This document shows, piece by piece, positions 10,643 to 20,241 of a stretch of 64,000 nucleotides of DNA. Position 1 is the stretch's first letter; each line of letters starts with the position of its first letter. The position numbers were made by a program, and so were the translations under genes. A model generated the notes under the pieces. The model was not told where the DNA came from. It saw only the letters and a program-made list of their open reading frames with translations, and searched no databases. The DNA comes from Bacillus niameyensis (lineage in GTDB: Bacteria; Bacillota; Bacilli; Bacillales; Bacillaceae_C), in the NCBI RefSeq assembly GCF_001375535.1, contig NZ_LN831197.1:3296603-3360602 (forward strand). Reading direction: 5' to 3'.

Positions 10643-11272
10643 ACATAAAGTAAGGAGTTTTTCGGAAACTAGGTGAAGTATACCGTTGATGAAAGCCTAC
10701 ACATTATATAGACAAGAGATGTGGAGGAGCCGTTGGCGGTATACTTGAACCCAACAATATTGAAGGTCGACTGATCGAAAGGTATTGTGCTAATAGCGGT
10801 CATAGTCTCGGGCACTATTAGGCAAGTAAGTCTGCAAAAAACATTCTATGCACTAACGAAACTTTTAAAGGACGTATTATTTTCTCCTTGCATAAACATC
10901 AAGAAGTGTCCTCGTTTTAAATAAGCTCAGTCCTGGGCAACCCACCTAATAGATAATTCGGAGCATGATTCAATAACAGACAGAAAGATGAATGCGTCTA
11001 ATCCGCAATGGATAAGGCCTCTACATCTAAATTATTCAAAATATTCGCCCTACTGGTTATACCATCACATCACTGATTGTTATCCCTTGATAAAGTATTT
11101 TTAAAACATTAGGAGTTTTGTTATCCGCAGATGAATGTATTTGAATCGGTTCTTTAATCTATTTTGGAATAGCGCTTTTAGGGGGTGATTGGAAAAATTG
11201 ACCTACTCAAAAAATATGAACAAATCTAGTTGTAACGCTTAACTAAACTTTAAATGATTGGGGGATTATTAG
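10643..11272. other. 630-base gene-free gap with a structured segment
   Basis: No intact ORF with a RBS is present. Bases 10676-10821 can form three consecutive hairpins: AAGTATACCG (10676-10685) with CGGTATACTT (10737-10746), ACAATATT (10754-10761) with GGTATTGT (10781-10788), and CTAATAG (10790-10796) with CTATTAG (10815-10821). The remainder (10830-11230) shows nothing recognisable. A LacI-like box TAACGCTTA is at 11233-11241, just before the next gene. Confidence 0.5.
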
Positions 11273-12613
11273 ATGATTAGTCGAAAAAAACGCAGTTTGG
11301 TATTTATTATTTTAATTGGATTATTATTAATATTTACAGCATGTTCAAAAGGAACAGAAGATGTTGGCGGCAATGCTGACCAAAACGATAATGACAAAGG
11401 CAATGATACAGCTACTAACACAGACGTTGGTGATGGCGAAAGGGAAAAGGTAACCATTAAGATAGCATTTCCGCTAAGTGAAGAATGGTTTGATGCAAGA
11501 TTCGGTACAACGGATGAAAAATTAGAACATATTGATCTTGAATATGTTCCGTATGGAGGAACATCAGAAGCCTTACAAGAAATGTTTGCGGAGGATATAC
11601 AACCCGACATTATAGTTGGTGATTATCCACCTATTAAGGAATTAAAACTTGGATATCCACTTGACGACTTAGCTGAAAAGCATGGTTTTGATTTAAATCG
11701 ATTTGATCCTTCACTACTTTCATTTATGCGGTCGTTGGATGATGAAGGGAAAGTTGCTGGCTTTCCTGACGGAGGATCGTTTTTTGGACTTTATTATAAT
11801 AAAGATGTTTTTGATGCTCTCGGTAAAGAATATCCAGATCCTAAAGTGCCGATGACTTGGGATGAGATGCTAGATTTGGCGAGAGAAATGACGGTGAAAC
11901 AAGGAGAAACTCAATACATTGGACTTGGAGGAGGAATAGGTGTTGCTCTAGCGCAATTTGCTCCCCGGAAAACAGACCCTGACACAGGGGAAGTGTTATT
12001 GGAAAAAAATCAAGCGTTTAAGAGATATCTAGATTTATATGAACAATGGATGAATATTCCTGGTATGAAGGATCCCGAACTTCCAAGTTTTGCGGAAGAC
12101 CAAACAGTCGCTATGTTCATTGCTTCAAATAACTTTTTTTCTTGGGGATTTGGAAACCCTGATCCAGAAGAAATCGAACAGTTTGATTTAGCTCCGATTC
12201 CGGTATGGTCAGATCTACCAACTGCTACACCTGCTAAAAATGCATGGCCTATGGTTATTGCTAATTATAGTGAACATAAAGATGAGGCCTTTGAAGTATT
12301 GATGACTTATATGGACCCAGAAATACAAATAGGAATGGCTAAATCAATGATGCTCCAAACACCTTTAATAGATTCTGAAATACTTGAAAATTATGCGTCC
12401 GAAGTTCCTTCATATGAGGGGAAAAATATCGAGGCTTATTTCTTTGGTGAATCGGCTGAGTATGAAGGCAGACAAAGCAATTGGGATCAATACGTTGATA
12501 TCGGGGAAGCTGAAAGGAAAATCAGGGAAGAAAATATGGACGTTGTTACAGTCCTAAGAGAATTAGCTGAAGAATCCGATGGGAAAATAAAAGAAGCTAT
12601 GGGTGCTCAATGA
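11273..12613 (+). CDS. Family 1 extracellular solute-binding lipoprotein, C-terminus cut by an in-frame TGA
   Basis: 446 residues with a lipoprotein signal (lipobox FTAC, Cys24), an acidic Asn/Asp-rich linker (26-50) and an SBP_bac_1 sugar-binding fold. The RBS TTGGGGG precedes ATG 11273. The frame stops at TGA (12611-12613) but continues in the same frame for 16 sense codons to TAG at 12662, encoding a helical tail (MYEEADAAIKTAKEKN) that fits the end of such proteins. This looks like a recent nonsense mutation, or a readthrough codon, that removes the final helix. No permease gene is adjacent, so it may share the Lpl-type permeases 2 kb downstream. Confidence 0.85.
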   Translation: MISRKKRSLVFIILIGLLLIFTACSKGTEDVGGNADQNDNDKGNDTATNTDVGDGEREKVTIKIAFPLSEEWFDARFGTTDEKLEHIDLEYVPYGGTSEALQEMFAEDIQPDIIVGDYPPIKELKLGYPLDDLAEKHGFDLNRFDPSLLSFMRSLDDEGKVAGFPDGGSFFGLYYNKDVFDALGKEYPDPKVPMTWDEMLDLAREMTVKQGETQYIGLGGGIGVALAQFAPRKTDPDTGEVLLEKNQAFKRYLDLYEQWMNIPGMKDPELPSFAEDQTVAMFIASNNFFSWGFGNPDPEEIEQFDLAPIPVWSDLPTATPAKNAWPMVIANYSEHKDEAFEVLMTYMDPEIQIGMAKSMMLQTPLIDSEILENYASEVPSYEGKNIEAYFFGESAEYEGRQSNWDQYVDIGEAERKIREENMDVVTVLRELAEESDGKIKEAMGAQ

Positions 12614-12807
12614 ATGTATGAAGAGGCTGATGCGGCAATAAAAACTGCTAAAGAAAAGAACTAGGATAATAGGGCTTACACATGCGTTTGCCTAAGCTGA
12701 AGCAATAAAGGGGAAGGTATTGTCTGTCAATACCTTCTTGACCTTTGAGAACATGATAACCTTGGAAACTCCAATAATACTATATTAGTTTTGAAAGGAT
12801 GAAAGAA

Positions 12808-14034
12808 TTGACATCAGAATCCACTCAACTTTTACAAAAGACAATTGAATTAGAACAACATGGTACTTTGGCAGCGGAACGGGAACGACTGCGCGTTTCT
12901 TTTGGGCCATCTTATTATCAACCGACCGGATGCTTTATAAAGAAAGGTGAAAAGTTTCAAGTCGTTCTCCATGAAACGGATCAAACGCTTTTACCACGAA
13001 TTGTTATTTCACCAGCCATATTAACGGAATATAAAATTGCAGCAAACGAAGGAACAGAGCTTAAAGTAGGAGAAAATGAAATCGAAGCACCTGAAGGCGG
13101 GATCCTATATTTTATTAATGAAAGTACACCAACTGAACTTCCAGCAAAAGTCACGATTAGTGGGGGGCGTAGTTTTCCAACGTTTGAATTAGGTAAAACA
13201 ACTGTATCTGAATGGGAAGAACAATTAAAAAATTGTGCAGATGCTCCTGTGTTTGAACTGCTAACAAGCAAGGTCATGATTACGGCTGGAATGAATTTTG
13301 CAGAGTTAGTCCCAGATCCAACCAATATTTTGGAAGCCCACGATAAAGTAGTTGAACTTCAAGCTCAGTTATCTGGTTTATCCTTAGATGATGAGGAGAT
13401 TCATCAACCAACAAAATTCCGCTATCATTTTAGACAAACAAAAGAGCCAGGTTATTATATGTACGCTTACTTTAATCATACTGCCTACTCCGAAGAGGGG
13501 ATGCCTTTTATTTTGGATGTTAATAAATTTAAGAATGACGGTTGGGGCCCTTGGCACGAACTCGGACATGTTCACCAGCAAACAGCCTGGACGCCAGATA
13601 TGTTCGTAGAGGTAACAGTAAATTTATTTAGTCTTACTGTCCAAAGGTACTTTGGCGGTAATTCTCGTTTAGAGGTGGACGGTGTTTATGATAAAGCTTT
13701 TGCGTACTTAGAATCTGAACAGAAGGATTTTGCTAATCTGGATGTTTGGGAGAAGCTCGTAATGCTTTGGCAATTAGAACTTGCATATGGAAGATCGTAT
13801 TATCCTTCGATTTTTAGAATGATTCGTGAAACGCCTATAAGTGAAATTCCTAAAACAGATGAAGAAAGGCTCCAAAAAATTATACTCTGGACTTCAAAGG
13901 CTGCAAAACAGAATCTTATGCCTGTTTTTGCAAAATGGGGCCTTACTCCTACAGAAGAAATTAAACAGCAAATCCTTGAATTAGATCTGATGGAACTCAA
14001 TCAGGAAGTTTGGAAGTTAAGAGACGATCAATAG
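12808..14034 (+). CDS. M60-family metallopeptidase lacking a signal peptide
   Basis: 408 residues from TTG 12808; AAAGGA (12794-12799) overlaps the ATG at 12799 but is 8 bases from the TTG. It is a gluzincin of the M60/enhancin type: HELGH at 250-254 and Glu268 fit the family pattern HExxH-x(8,28)-E, and the preceding DGWGPW is typical. M60-like enzymes of gut bacteria cleave O-glycosylated mucin-type proteins next to GalNAc-Ser/Thr. No signal peptide or membrane segment is seen, so it should be cytoplasmic. A secreted paralogue at 23383 aligns along its whole length. It may trim imported glycopeptides (inference). Confidence 0.9.
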   Translation: MTSESTQLLQKTIELEQHGTLAAERERLRVSFGPSYYQPTGCFIKKGEKFQVVLHETDQTLLPRIVISPAILTEYKIAANEGTELKVGENEIEAPEGGILYFINESTPTELPAKVTISGGRSFPTFELGKTTVSEWEEQLKNCADAPVFELLTSKVMITAGMNFAELVPDPTNILEAHDKVVELQAQLSGLSLDDEEIHQPTKFRYHFRQTKEPGYYMYAYFNHTAYSEEGMPFILDVNKFKNDGWGPWHELGHVHQQTAWTPDMFVEVTVNLFSLTVQRYFGGNSRLEVDGVYDKAFAYLESEQKDFANLDVWEKLVMLWQLELAYGRSYYPSIFRMIRETPISEIPKTDEERLQKIILWTSKAAKQNLMPVFAKWGLTPTEEIKQQILELDLMELNQEVWKLRDDQ

Positions 14035-14053
14035 TTTCATACGGCTGTAACAT

Positions 14054-14090
14054 ACTTCCTTATTCCAAATGGTAAGGAAGTTCTTATTTT
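14054..14090 (+). terminator. Terminator after the cytoplasmic M60 gene
   Basis: ACTTCCTTA (14054-14062) pairs with TAAGGAAGT (14073-14081), followed by TCTTATTTTT. Confidence 0.9.
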
Positions 14091-14134
14091 TCATTAAGGT
14101 TTGGTGAAGTAATAATTTAAAAATTACAAACATA

Positions 14135-14206
14135 TTGACATCTAACAACTAACAAAGTTATATTCTACTTAATGCACCCTGAATTTTCGGAATGTAAACG
14201 CTGTCA
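14135..14206 (+). promoter_or_regulatory. Promoter plus cre-like operator of the transporter operon
   Basis: TTGACA (14135-14140) and TATATT (14159-14164) have an 18-base spacer. TGTAAACGCTGTCA at 14193-14206 matches the cre consensus except at one position and lies about 20 bases past the expected start, as expected for catabolite repression by roadblock. Confidence 0.7.
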
Positions 14207-14535
14207 AGTAGGTTGATAGAACTATAAATCAATATTCATAAAGTCTAGTGAGTAATATTTTTATTTGCATACTTGGATAACGTTTGGATATACATAGGAA
14301 AAAAGAATGCTTATAGGGATGGATGTAAACAAATCATGTGAAAGGAGTGATGATTATCGAATTTCTTTAAAGGAATAGTGTAAAAGCGAAAAATGGAAAT
14401 GAGCAATGCAGGCCAGAGAAATGGAATAGCCAAAACCTAGGTATGGTCTGATGAAAAACAAGTATTATGGGATTTCTTAAGAAGACATGTAAGTTTCAGA
14501 ACGAAGATGTATTTACAAAATCAGGGGGTGATAAT

Positions 14536-15510
14536 TTGAGTGCAGAGAATACAAAGAGCATTCATGAGCCTGAAATTTCAGCAAAACATTTATCGTTAAA
14601 GAAGCCAAAGGGGTCCCAATGGAAGGGGATTTTAAAAAACTGGGATCTATACTTATTAATATCACCAGTTATTCTTTATTTTCTAATTTTCCACTACTTC
14701 CCAATGTATGGGATCCAAATCGCCTTTAAGGATTTTGTTGCGACAAAGGGGATCTGGGGAAGTGAGTGGGTAGGGGCTAAGCATTTTCAACGTTTTTTTG
14801 ACAGTTATTTCTTTTGGAGGTTGATTAAGAATACATTTGGAATTGGAATATACACATTATTGGTAGCGTTCCCAATTCCTATCTTAATAGCACTTATGCT
14901 AAATGAAGTGCGGGTATCAAAATTTAAAAGAACGGTGCAAACGATTATTTATGCTCCTCACTTTCTATCGACTGTTGTTGTCGTAGGGATGCTGATGCTC
15001 TTTTTAAAACCAGATGGGATGATTAACCAGATCGTTACTTTAATAGGTGGAACTCCAGTTGATTTCATAAGTGAGCCTGCTTGGTTTAAAACGATTTATG
15101 TTTTTTCTGATGTTTGGCAGACGATGGGGTGGAGTTCGATTATATATCTCGCTGCTTTAACTGGCGTTGACTATCAGTTACATGAATCGGCGATGCTCGA
15201 CGGTGCTTCAAGACTGCAAAGAATTTGGCATATCAATATCCCATCTATTTTACCAACAATTGTCATTCTCTTTATCTTAAATGCCGGCTCTGTCATGGCA
15301 GTCGGGTTTGAAAAAATTTATTTAATGCAAAACACATTAAATATGGTGTCATCCGACGTCATTTCCACTTTCGTTTACCGAAGCGGAATATTGGAAGCGC
15401 AATATAGCTTTTCTGCCGCAATTGGATTATTTAACTCTTTAATCAACTTTACAATGCTTGTAATGGTCAACTATTTCTCTAAAAAGGTTAGTGAGACAAG
15501 CTTATGGTAG
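14536..15510 (+). CDS. ABC sugar transporter permease, LplB/MalF type
   Basis: 324 residues from TTG 14536, chosen because AGGGGGTG (14523-14530) lies 5 bases before it; the in-frame ATG 14467 has no RBS. There are six predicted membrane segments, and the cytoplasmic EAA loop is seen as ESAMLDGASRLQRIWHINIP. It belongs to the LplB/YtcP-associated group that moves oligosaccharides with a lipoprotein receptor. No ATPase gene is nearby, as is usual for this group, which borrows an MsmX-like ATPase. It pairs with the next permease and the binding protein at 16419. Confidence 0.92.
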   Translation: MSAENTKSIHEPEISAKHLSLKKPKGSQWKGILKNWDLYLLISPVILYFLIFHYFPMYGIQIAFKDFVATKGIWGSEWVGAKHFQRFFDSYFFWRLIKNTFGIGIYTLLVAFPIPILIALMLNEVRVSKFKRTVQTIIYAPHFLSTVVVVGMLMLFLKPDGMINQIVTLIGGTPVDFISEPAWFKTIYVFSDVWQTMGWSSIIYLAALTGVDYQLHESAMLDGASRLQRIWHINIPSILPTIVILFILNAGSVMAVGFEKIYLMQNTLNMVSSDVISTFVYRSGILEAQYSFSAAIGLFNSLINFTMLVMVNYFSKKVSETSLW

Positions 15511-15522
15511 GAGGCGATGCAA

Positions 15523-16404
15523 ATGTTTGATACGAAAGCGGATAAAGTATTCAACGTAGCGAATTATATCTTTCTAACCATTATTTTATTATTAGTCTTA
15601 TATCCATTGATTTTTGTATTAAGCGCCTCCTTAAGTAATCCTGCTCTTGTACTAAAAGGCGAGATGTGGCTTTGGCCAAAGGAATTTACTCTGGAGTCAT
15701 ATGTAAAAGTATTTGAAAATAAAGGGATTCTCAACGGATTTTATAATACTTTCAAATATACAATCATTGGAACGACTATTAATGTAGTACTTACGATTAT
15801 GGCGGCCTATCCACTATCTAGAAAAGACTTTCGTGGAAGAAATTTAATAATGGCGATGTTCGTTTTTACGATGTTTTTTAGCGGCGGTCTAATCCCAACT
15901 TACTTGCTCATTCAAAGTTTAGGAATGATCGATACACTTTGGGTAATGGTTATTCCAAATGCAGTAGCCGTATGGAATATCATTATTATGAGGACATTCT
16001 TTCAATCTACTATTCCCGAAGAACTTAGGGAGTCAGCGATGTTGGATGGGTGCGGCAATATGGGAATCTTGCTAAAAATTGTTCTGCCGCTGTCACTACC
16101 CGTTATTGCCGTTATGGTGTTGTTCTATGCTGTAGGGCATTGGAACTCTTATTTTCAAGCATTGATTTATCTACAGAGTCGCGATAATTTTCCTCTTCAA
16201 TTAATCCTAAGAGAAATACTCATCCAAGGCCAGACTGACGACCTGATTCAAGGGACGGAAGAAACACTCATCAAACAACAACTAAGCGTTGAAGGATTAA
16301 AATATGCTGTTCTCATTGTATCTGCGATTCCGATGTTAATCTTATATCCGTTTTTACAACGTTATTTTGTTAAGGGAATTATGATTGGATCTATTAAAGG
16401 TTAA
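15523..16404 (+). CDS. ABC sugar transporter permease, LplC/YtcP (MalG) type
   Basis: 293 residues from ATG 15523. The RBS AGGAGG at 15509-15514 is only 2 bases from ATG 15517 but 8 from 15523. Six membrane segments and the EAA loop (ELRESAMLDGCGNMGILLKI) are visible. The 3' end keeps the typical RYFVKGIMIGSIKG C-terminus of this subfamily. The RBS overlaps the upstream stop codon, so the two permeases are co-translated and form the transmembrane heterodimer. Confidence 0.93.
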   Translation: MFDTKADKVFNVANYIFLTIILLLVLYPLIFVLSASLSNPALVLKGEMWLWPKEFTLESYVKVFENKGILNGFYNTFKYTIIGTTINVVLTIMAAYPLSRKDFRGRNLIMAMFVFTMFFSGGLIPTYLLIQSLGMIDTLWVMVIPNAVAVWNIIIMRTFFQSTIPEELRESAMLDGCGNMGILLKIVLPLSLPVIAVMVLFYAVGHWNSYFQALIYLQSRDNFPLQLILREILIQGQTDDLIQGTEETLIKQQLSVEGLKYAVLIVSAIPMLILYPFLQRYFVKGIMIGSIKG

Positions 16405-16418
16405 AAGGGGGAAGTCAG

Positions 16419-18023
16419 TTGAAAAAGGTTAAGTATCTCTCATTGATTCTTTCATTATTGTTTATGATTTCGGCAGTCCTAGCGGGTTGTTCTTCTAATG
16501 AAGGAGCGTCAACGGAAGGAACAGATGGACAAAAGGAACCTTCAGAAAATTTTAATGCATCCGGGATGCCAATTGTAAATGAAAAAATTGAATTGAGCGG
16601 TTTTGGAGGAAAGTTTATCGCATCACAGGAGTGGAACGATTTGATGCTCTTTACAGAATATGAAAAGATGACCAATATTAAGATCAATTGGGAAACTGTT
16701 CAAAATGGCCAACTTGCAGAAAGACGTAATCTGATGATGACAAGTAAAGAATATCCAGAAATCATGTTTGCAACTGCAATGGGTCCAACAGATGTTTTAA
16801 AGTATGGAGAACAAGGTATCTTTCAACCGTTGAATGATTTAATTGACAAATACGCTCCTAACTTTAAAGCATTAATGGAGAAATATCCAATTATTGAGCA
16901 AGGAATTACAATGGGGGATGGAAATATATACTCATTTCCGGTTTTCTATGACCCAGAATTTTTAGGGCTTCGGATTGGCGGTACACCTTGGATGAACCAA
17001 GAGTGGCTAGATACTTTAGGGTTGCAAGAGCCGACTACAACGGATGAATTTTATAAGGTATTAAAGGCTTTTAAAGAGGAAATTCCTGATTCAGTTCCAT
17101 GGTCCTCTATTGGGATCGGTGGGATGGTGAATTATTTAAGAGGGGCATACGGCTTGAATAGTAATGGTACAGCAAATGTTCACTTGGATTTGAAGCCAGG
17201 TACGGATGAATTAAGATTTATCCCAACTTCTGATGATTACAAAGAATTGTTGCAGTTCCTTAATAAGTTGTACTCAGAAGGATTGATTGATCCAGAAGTA
17301 TTTACAATCACTCAGCAAGAATTTTATGCAAAAGCTGGAGAAGGGCATTATGGATTTATTCATTCTGTAGATCCTGAAACATTATGGGGTTTGAAAAATT
17401 ATGTTGGAGCACAAGTGTTAGAAGGACCTGGAGGGAGACTTCTTCCACTAAGTTCTCCTTTAGGAACAGTTGGGCAGTTTATGATTACGGATAAAAATAA
17501 GCATCCAGAAGCTTCTGTAAGATGGATGGATCACTTCTTTGGTGATGAAGGCGTAAAAATGTTCTTCATGGGCTTTGAAGGGATCACTTATGAAGAAAAG
17601 GATGGTGAAGTAGTTTATACGGAGGAAATCACCAATCACCCTGATGGAATTAATTTGGATCAGGCAATCAGCTTGTATTTAATGTGGCCAGGAGGAAATT
17701 ACCCGGGTTTTGTTCGGGAGGATTATTTCAAAGGTGCAGAATCAAAACCGAATACAAGAGCAAAAGCTGAGAAGGCATTGCCATACGCCATTGATCAAGA
17801 TGATATTTGGCCACGATTTAACTATAACGAAGAAGAAAGTGACCAGTTAACCGCCTTACAAAATGATATTCATACTTATGTTGATGAAATGACTGCTAAT
17901 TTCGTTGCTGGAAAAGAGTCTTTTGATAAATGGGATAGTTATGTTGACACCATCAATAAAATGGGATTGGATCGCTATATGAAAATTAATCAAGATGCAT
18001 ACGAACGTATGATGAATCAATAA
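16419..18023 (+). CDS. Solute-binding lipoprotein, LplA/YtcQ type
   Basis: 534 residues from TTG 16419 with the RBS AGGGGG just upstream. The lipoprotein signal ends in VLAGC (Cys24), followed by a Ser/Glu-rich linker and a large type 1 solute-binding fold longer than that of ordinary sugar receptors, as in LplA. It would capture an oligosaccharide or glycopeptide outside the cell and deliver it to the two permeases directly upstream. The ligand cannot be deduced; the GalNAc genes upstream suggest an amino-sugar glycan. Confidence 0.9.
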   Translation: MKKVKYLSLILSLLFMISAVLAGCSSNEGASTEGTDGQKEPSENFNASGMPIVNEKIELSGFGGKFIASQEWNDLMLFTEYEKMTNIKINWETVQNGQLAERRNLMMTSKEYPEIMFATAMGPTDVLKYGEQGIFQPLNDLIDKYAPNFKALMEKYPIIEQGITMGDGNIYSFPVFYDPEFLGLRIGGTPWMNQEWLDTLGLQEPTTTDEFYKVLKAFKEEIPDSVPWSSIGIGGMVNYLRGAYGLNSNGTANVHLDLKPGTDELRFIPTSDDYKELLQFLNKLYSEGLIDPEVFTITQQEFYAKAGEGHYGFIHSVDPETLWGLKNYVGAQVLEGPGGRLLPLSSPLGTVGQFMITDKNKHPEASVRWMDHFFGDEGVKMFFMGFEGITYEEKDGEVVYTEEITNHPDGINLDQAISLYLMWPGGNYPGFVREDYFKGAESKPNTRAKAEKALPYAIDQDDIWPRFNYNEEESDQLTALQNDIHTYVDEMTANFVAGKESFDKWDSYVDTINKMGLDRYMKINQDAYERMMNQ

Positions 18024-18035
18024 AAATTGAAAAGA

Positions 18036-18068
18036 CGCCATACGGACGTTTAGGCCTTCCGTATGGCG
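18036..18068 (+). terminator. Strong hairpin after the binding protein
   Basis: CGCCATACGGA (18036-18046) pairs perfectly with TCCGTATGGCG (18058-18068). There is no U tract, so it may stabilise the mRNA 3' end or attenuate rather than fully terminate before yesL. Confidence 0.65.
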
Positions 18069-18092
18069 ATACATAATGTAGGTGAATATTTA

Positions 18093-18755
18093 ATGAAGGA
18101 AAAGTTAGGCGGCAGAATATACTATGTTTCCGAGTTCATCATGAGGCTAGCATGGATCCAAATATTATGGATTTTCTTTTCGATCATTGGCTTGGGTGTA
18201 TTTGGAGTTATTCCGGCAACGGTTGCTTTATTTTCAGTAATAAGAAAATGGCAAATGAACCAAGATGTTAATTTCAAGTTATTTAAATTTTATTGGATGT
18301 CTTTTCGCAAGGAATTTTTTAAGGCAAATCTATTAGGGCTTATATTGTTTATAATCGGATATTTACTATATATTAACTATTCCCTAGTCAGAATGACAGA
18401 TTCCTCTTTTACCTTGTATTTATTGATAGGGCTATTTATCCTTAATATTTTATTTTTAGTTCTCCTAATTCATCTTTTTCCAATTTATGTGCATTATGAT
18501 CTAAAGGTAGTACAATATCTCTCTTTATCTTTGTTAATGGGGATTTCTTTTCCGATTCATACATTTGTTACTGCTTTAGGTTTATATGGATTTTACAGGT
18601 TATTCTTATTAATTCCAGGTCTTATTCCATTCTTTAGTATAAGTTCACCAGCATTTTTTATTATATGGCTATCTTTGCATGTATTTAAAAGATTTGAGAA
18701 GAAGATGAACGGATCGATGGCTGCTAATAGTAAGCATGAATCTATTAATTATTGA
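18093..18755 (+). CDS. YesL-family (DUF624) membrane protein
   Basis: 220 residues from ATG 18093, with the RBS TAGGTGA at 18079-18085; the in-frame ATG 18063 lies inside the preceding hairpin. Five or so hydrophobic segments and the early motif GVFGVIPATVALFSVIRKW are typical of DUF624/YesL. YesL genes usually accompany Lpl-type oligosaccharide transporters, in B. subtilis in the rhamnogalacturonan locus. Its biochemical role is unknown; here it ends the transporter operon. Confidence 0.85.
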   Translation: MKEKLGGRIYYVSEFIMRLAWIQILWIFFSIIGLGVFGVIPATVALFSVIRKWQMNQDVNFKLFKFYWMSFRKEFFKANLLGLILFIIGYLLYINYSLVRMTDSSFTLYLLIGLFILNILFLVLLIHLFPIYVHYDLKVVQYLSLSLLMGISFPIHTFVTALGLYGFYRLFLLIPGLIPFFSISSPAFFIIWLSLHVFKRFEKKMNGSMAANSKHESINY

Positions 18756-19050
18756 ATAAAGGAAATGAAAAAGAACATTTTTCGTTTCACACTTTCAATT
18801 CGATATTCTCCTCGAATTATTCTAGTGAGGAACTAGTAGACACTCATAAATGTTAACAAACTTATTGTTAGCTCTTATGAGTGTTTTTTATCTTTTAAAA
18901 AAAGAAAAATGTCCGTTATATATGCACATTTTTTTGTTAATGTGTTATATTATTGTTAATAAGGGATTTTAAAGGCATTATTGTTCACCTGAAATGTACA
19001 GTTGTGTTTTTTGAATCAACAGGAACTAATTACGATACGGAGGGATTGGA
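18756..19050. other. Gap between yesL and kbl
   Basis: Holds a degenerate hairpin-like stretch at 18787-18835, whose core ATTCTCCTCGAATT nearly matches the long hairpin at 60606-60673, then the terminator at 18840-18890 and an AT-rich promoter region for kbl. No gene is seen. Confidence 0.5.
18840..18890 (+). terminator. Terminator before kbl
   Basis: ACACTCATAA (18840-18849) pairs with TTATGAGTGT (18875-18884); inner TAACAA and TTGTTA extend the stem. A run of T follows. Confidence 0.9.
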
Positions 19051-20241
19051 ATGTCCAGTAAAACATTAGAGCAGTTTTTATCGGAAAATTTACAGGTATT
19101 ACATGATCAAGGATTGTATAACGAAATTGATGTTGTAGAAGGTCCAAATGGACCAGTTATTCAATTAAATAGGAAAGAACTGATTAATTTATCTTCTAAT
19201 AATTACTTGGGGCTTGCTACAGACGAACGCTTGAAGGAAGTAGCGATCGAAGCTGTCAAAGACTGGGGAGCTGGAGCTGGAGCCGTTAGAACGATCAATG
19301 GTACATTGGAGCTTCATGTTAAGCTTGAGGAAAGATTGGCGGAGTTTAAAGGTACAGAGGCAGCAATTTCTTACCAATCAGGGTTTAACTGTAATATGGC
19401 AGCGATTTCAGGGGTGATGGATAAGAATGATGCGATTTTATCCGATGAATTAAATCATGCGTCAATTATTGATGGTTGTCGATTATCGAGAGCAAAAATT
19501 ATCCGTTTTAATCATTCAGATATGGATGACTTACGAGCTAAAGCGAAAGCAGCGAAAGAGTCAGGTCAATACAATAAAATTATGGTCATTACAGATGGAG
19601 TATTCTCTATGGATGGCGATATAGCCAAATTACCGGAGATCATTGAAATAGCGGAAGAGTTTGATCTTATTACCTATGTAGACGATGCACATGGTTCTGG
19701 TGTGCTTGGAAATGGGGCTGGGACAGTTAAACATTTTGGTCTACAAGAGAAGGTCGATTTCCAAATTGGAACGTTATCGAAGGCAATTGGTGTAGTCGGA
19801 GGATATGTTGCCGGCAAGAAAGATTTGATTGATTGGCTTAAAGTTCGCTCACGCCCTTTCTTGTTTTCGACTGCTGTTACTCCTGCAGACGCTGCTGCTG
19901 CAACTAAAGCCATTGAAATTTTAATGGAGAGCAATGAGTTAAATGAACGCTTGTGGGAGAATGGCGACTATTTGAAAAAGGGATTAAAGGACCTTGGTTT
20001 TAACATCGGTCATAGTGAAACACCAATTACACCTTGTATTATTGGGGATGAAAAGACAACGCAAGCATTTAGTAAACGCTTGTACGAAGAAGGTGTTTAT
20101 GCGAAATCGATTGTATTTCCAACAGTCCCTAAAGGTACAGGGCGTGTGCGTAATATGCCTACTGCAGCCCATACAAAAGAAATGCTCGATCAAGCGATTG
20201 CGATCTATGAAAAAGTTGGTAAGGAAATGGGAGTTATTTAA
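19051..20241 (+). CDS. kbl: Glycine C-acetyltransferase (2-amino-3-ketobutyrate CoA ligase)
   Basis: 396 residues, the normal Kbl length. It is a PLP-dependent alpha-oxoamine synthase; the Schiff-base Lys is K244 in TLSKAIG, with the DDAHGSG cofactor motif near 211-217. Kbl converts 2-amino-3-ketobutyrate and CoA to glycine and acetyl-CoA, the second step of threonine breakdown. The gene has RBS GGAGGG and is followed 79 bases later by a threonine dehydrogenase candidate, so the pair forms a complete pathway. Confidence 0.93.
   Translation: MSSKTLEQFLSENLQVLHDQGLYNEIDVVEGPNGPVIQLNRKELINLSSNNYLGLATDERLKEVAIEAVKDWGAGAGAVRTINGTLELHVKLEERLAEFKGTEAAISYQSGFNCNMAAISGVMDKNDAILSDELNHASIIDGCRLSRAKIIRFNHSDMDDLRAKAKAAKESGQYNKIMVITDGVFSMDGDIAKLPEIIEIAEEFDLITYVDDAHGSGVLGNGAGTVKHFGLQEKVDFQIGTLSKAIGVVGGYVAGKKDLIDWLKVRSRPFLFSTAVTPADAAAATKAIEILMESNELNERLWENGDYLKKGLKDLGFNIGHSETPITPCIIGDEKTTQAFSKRLYEEGVYAKSIVFPTVPKGTGRVRNMPTAAHTKEMLDQAIAIYEKVGKEMGVI

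Larger units (their letters stand above)
14035..14535. promoter_or_regulatory. Regulatory gap before the Lpl-type transporter
   Basis: A 501-base gap with no gene of normal size. It holds the terminator at 14054, the promoter at 14135, a cre-like site at 14193, a LacI-like AACGTTTGGAT box at 14279-14289, and a six-codon ORF (14350-14370, ATG after AAAGGAG) of unknown meaning. Confidence 0.6.

Noticed and set aside
10643..11272. Group II intron or known riboswitch
   Set aside because: No 5' GTGYG boundary, domain V or reverse transcriptase, and no core motif of a familiar riboswitch could be found, only local hairpins.
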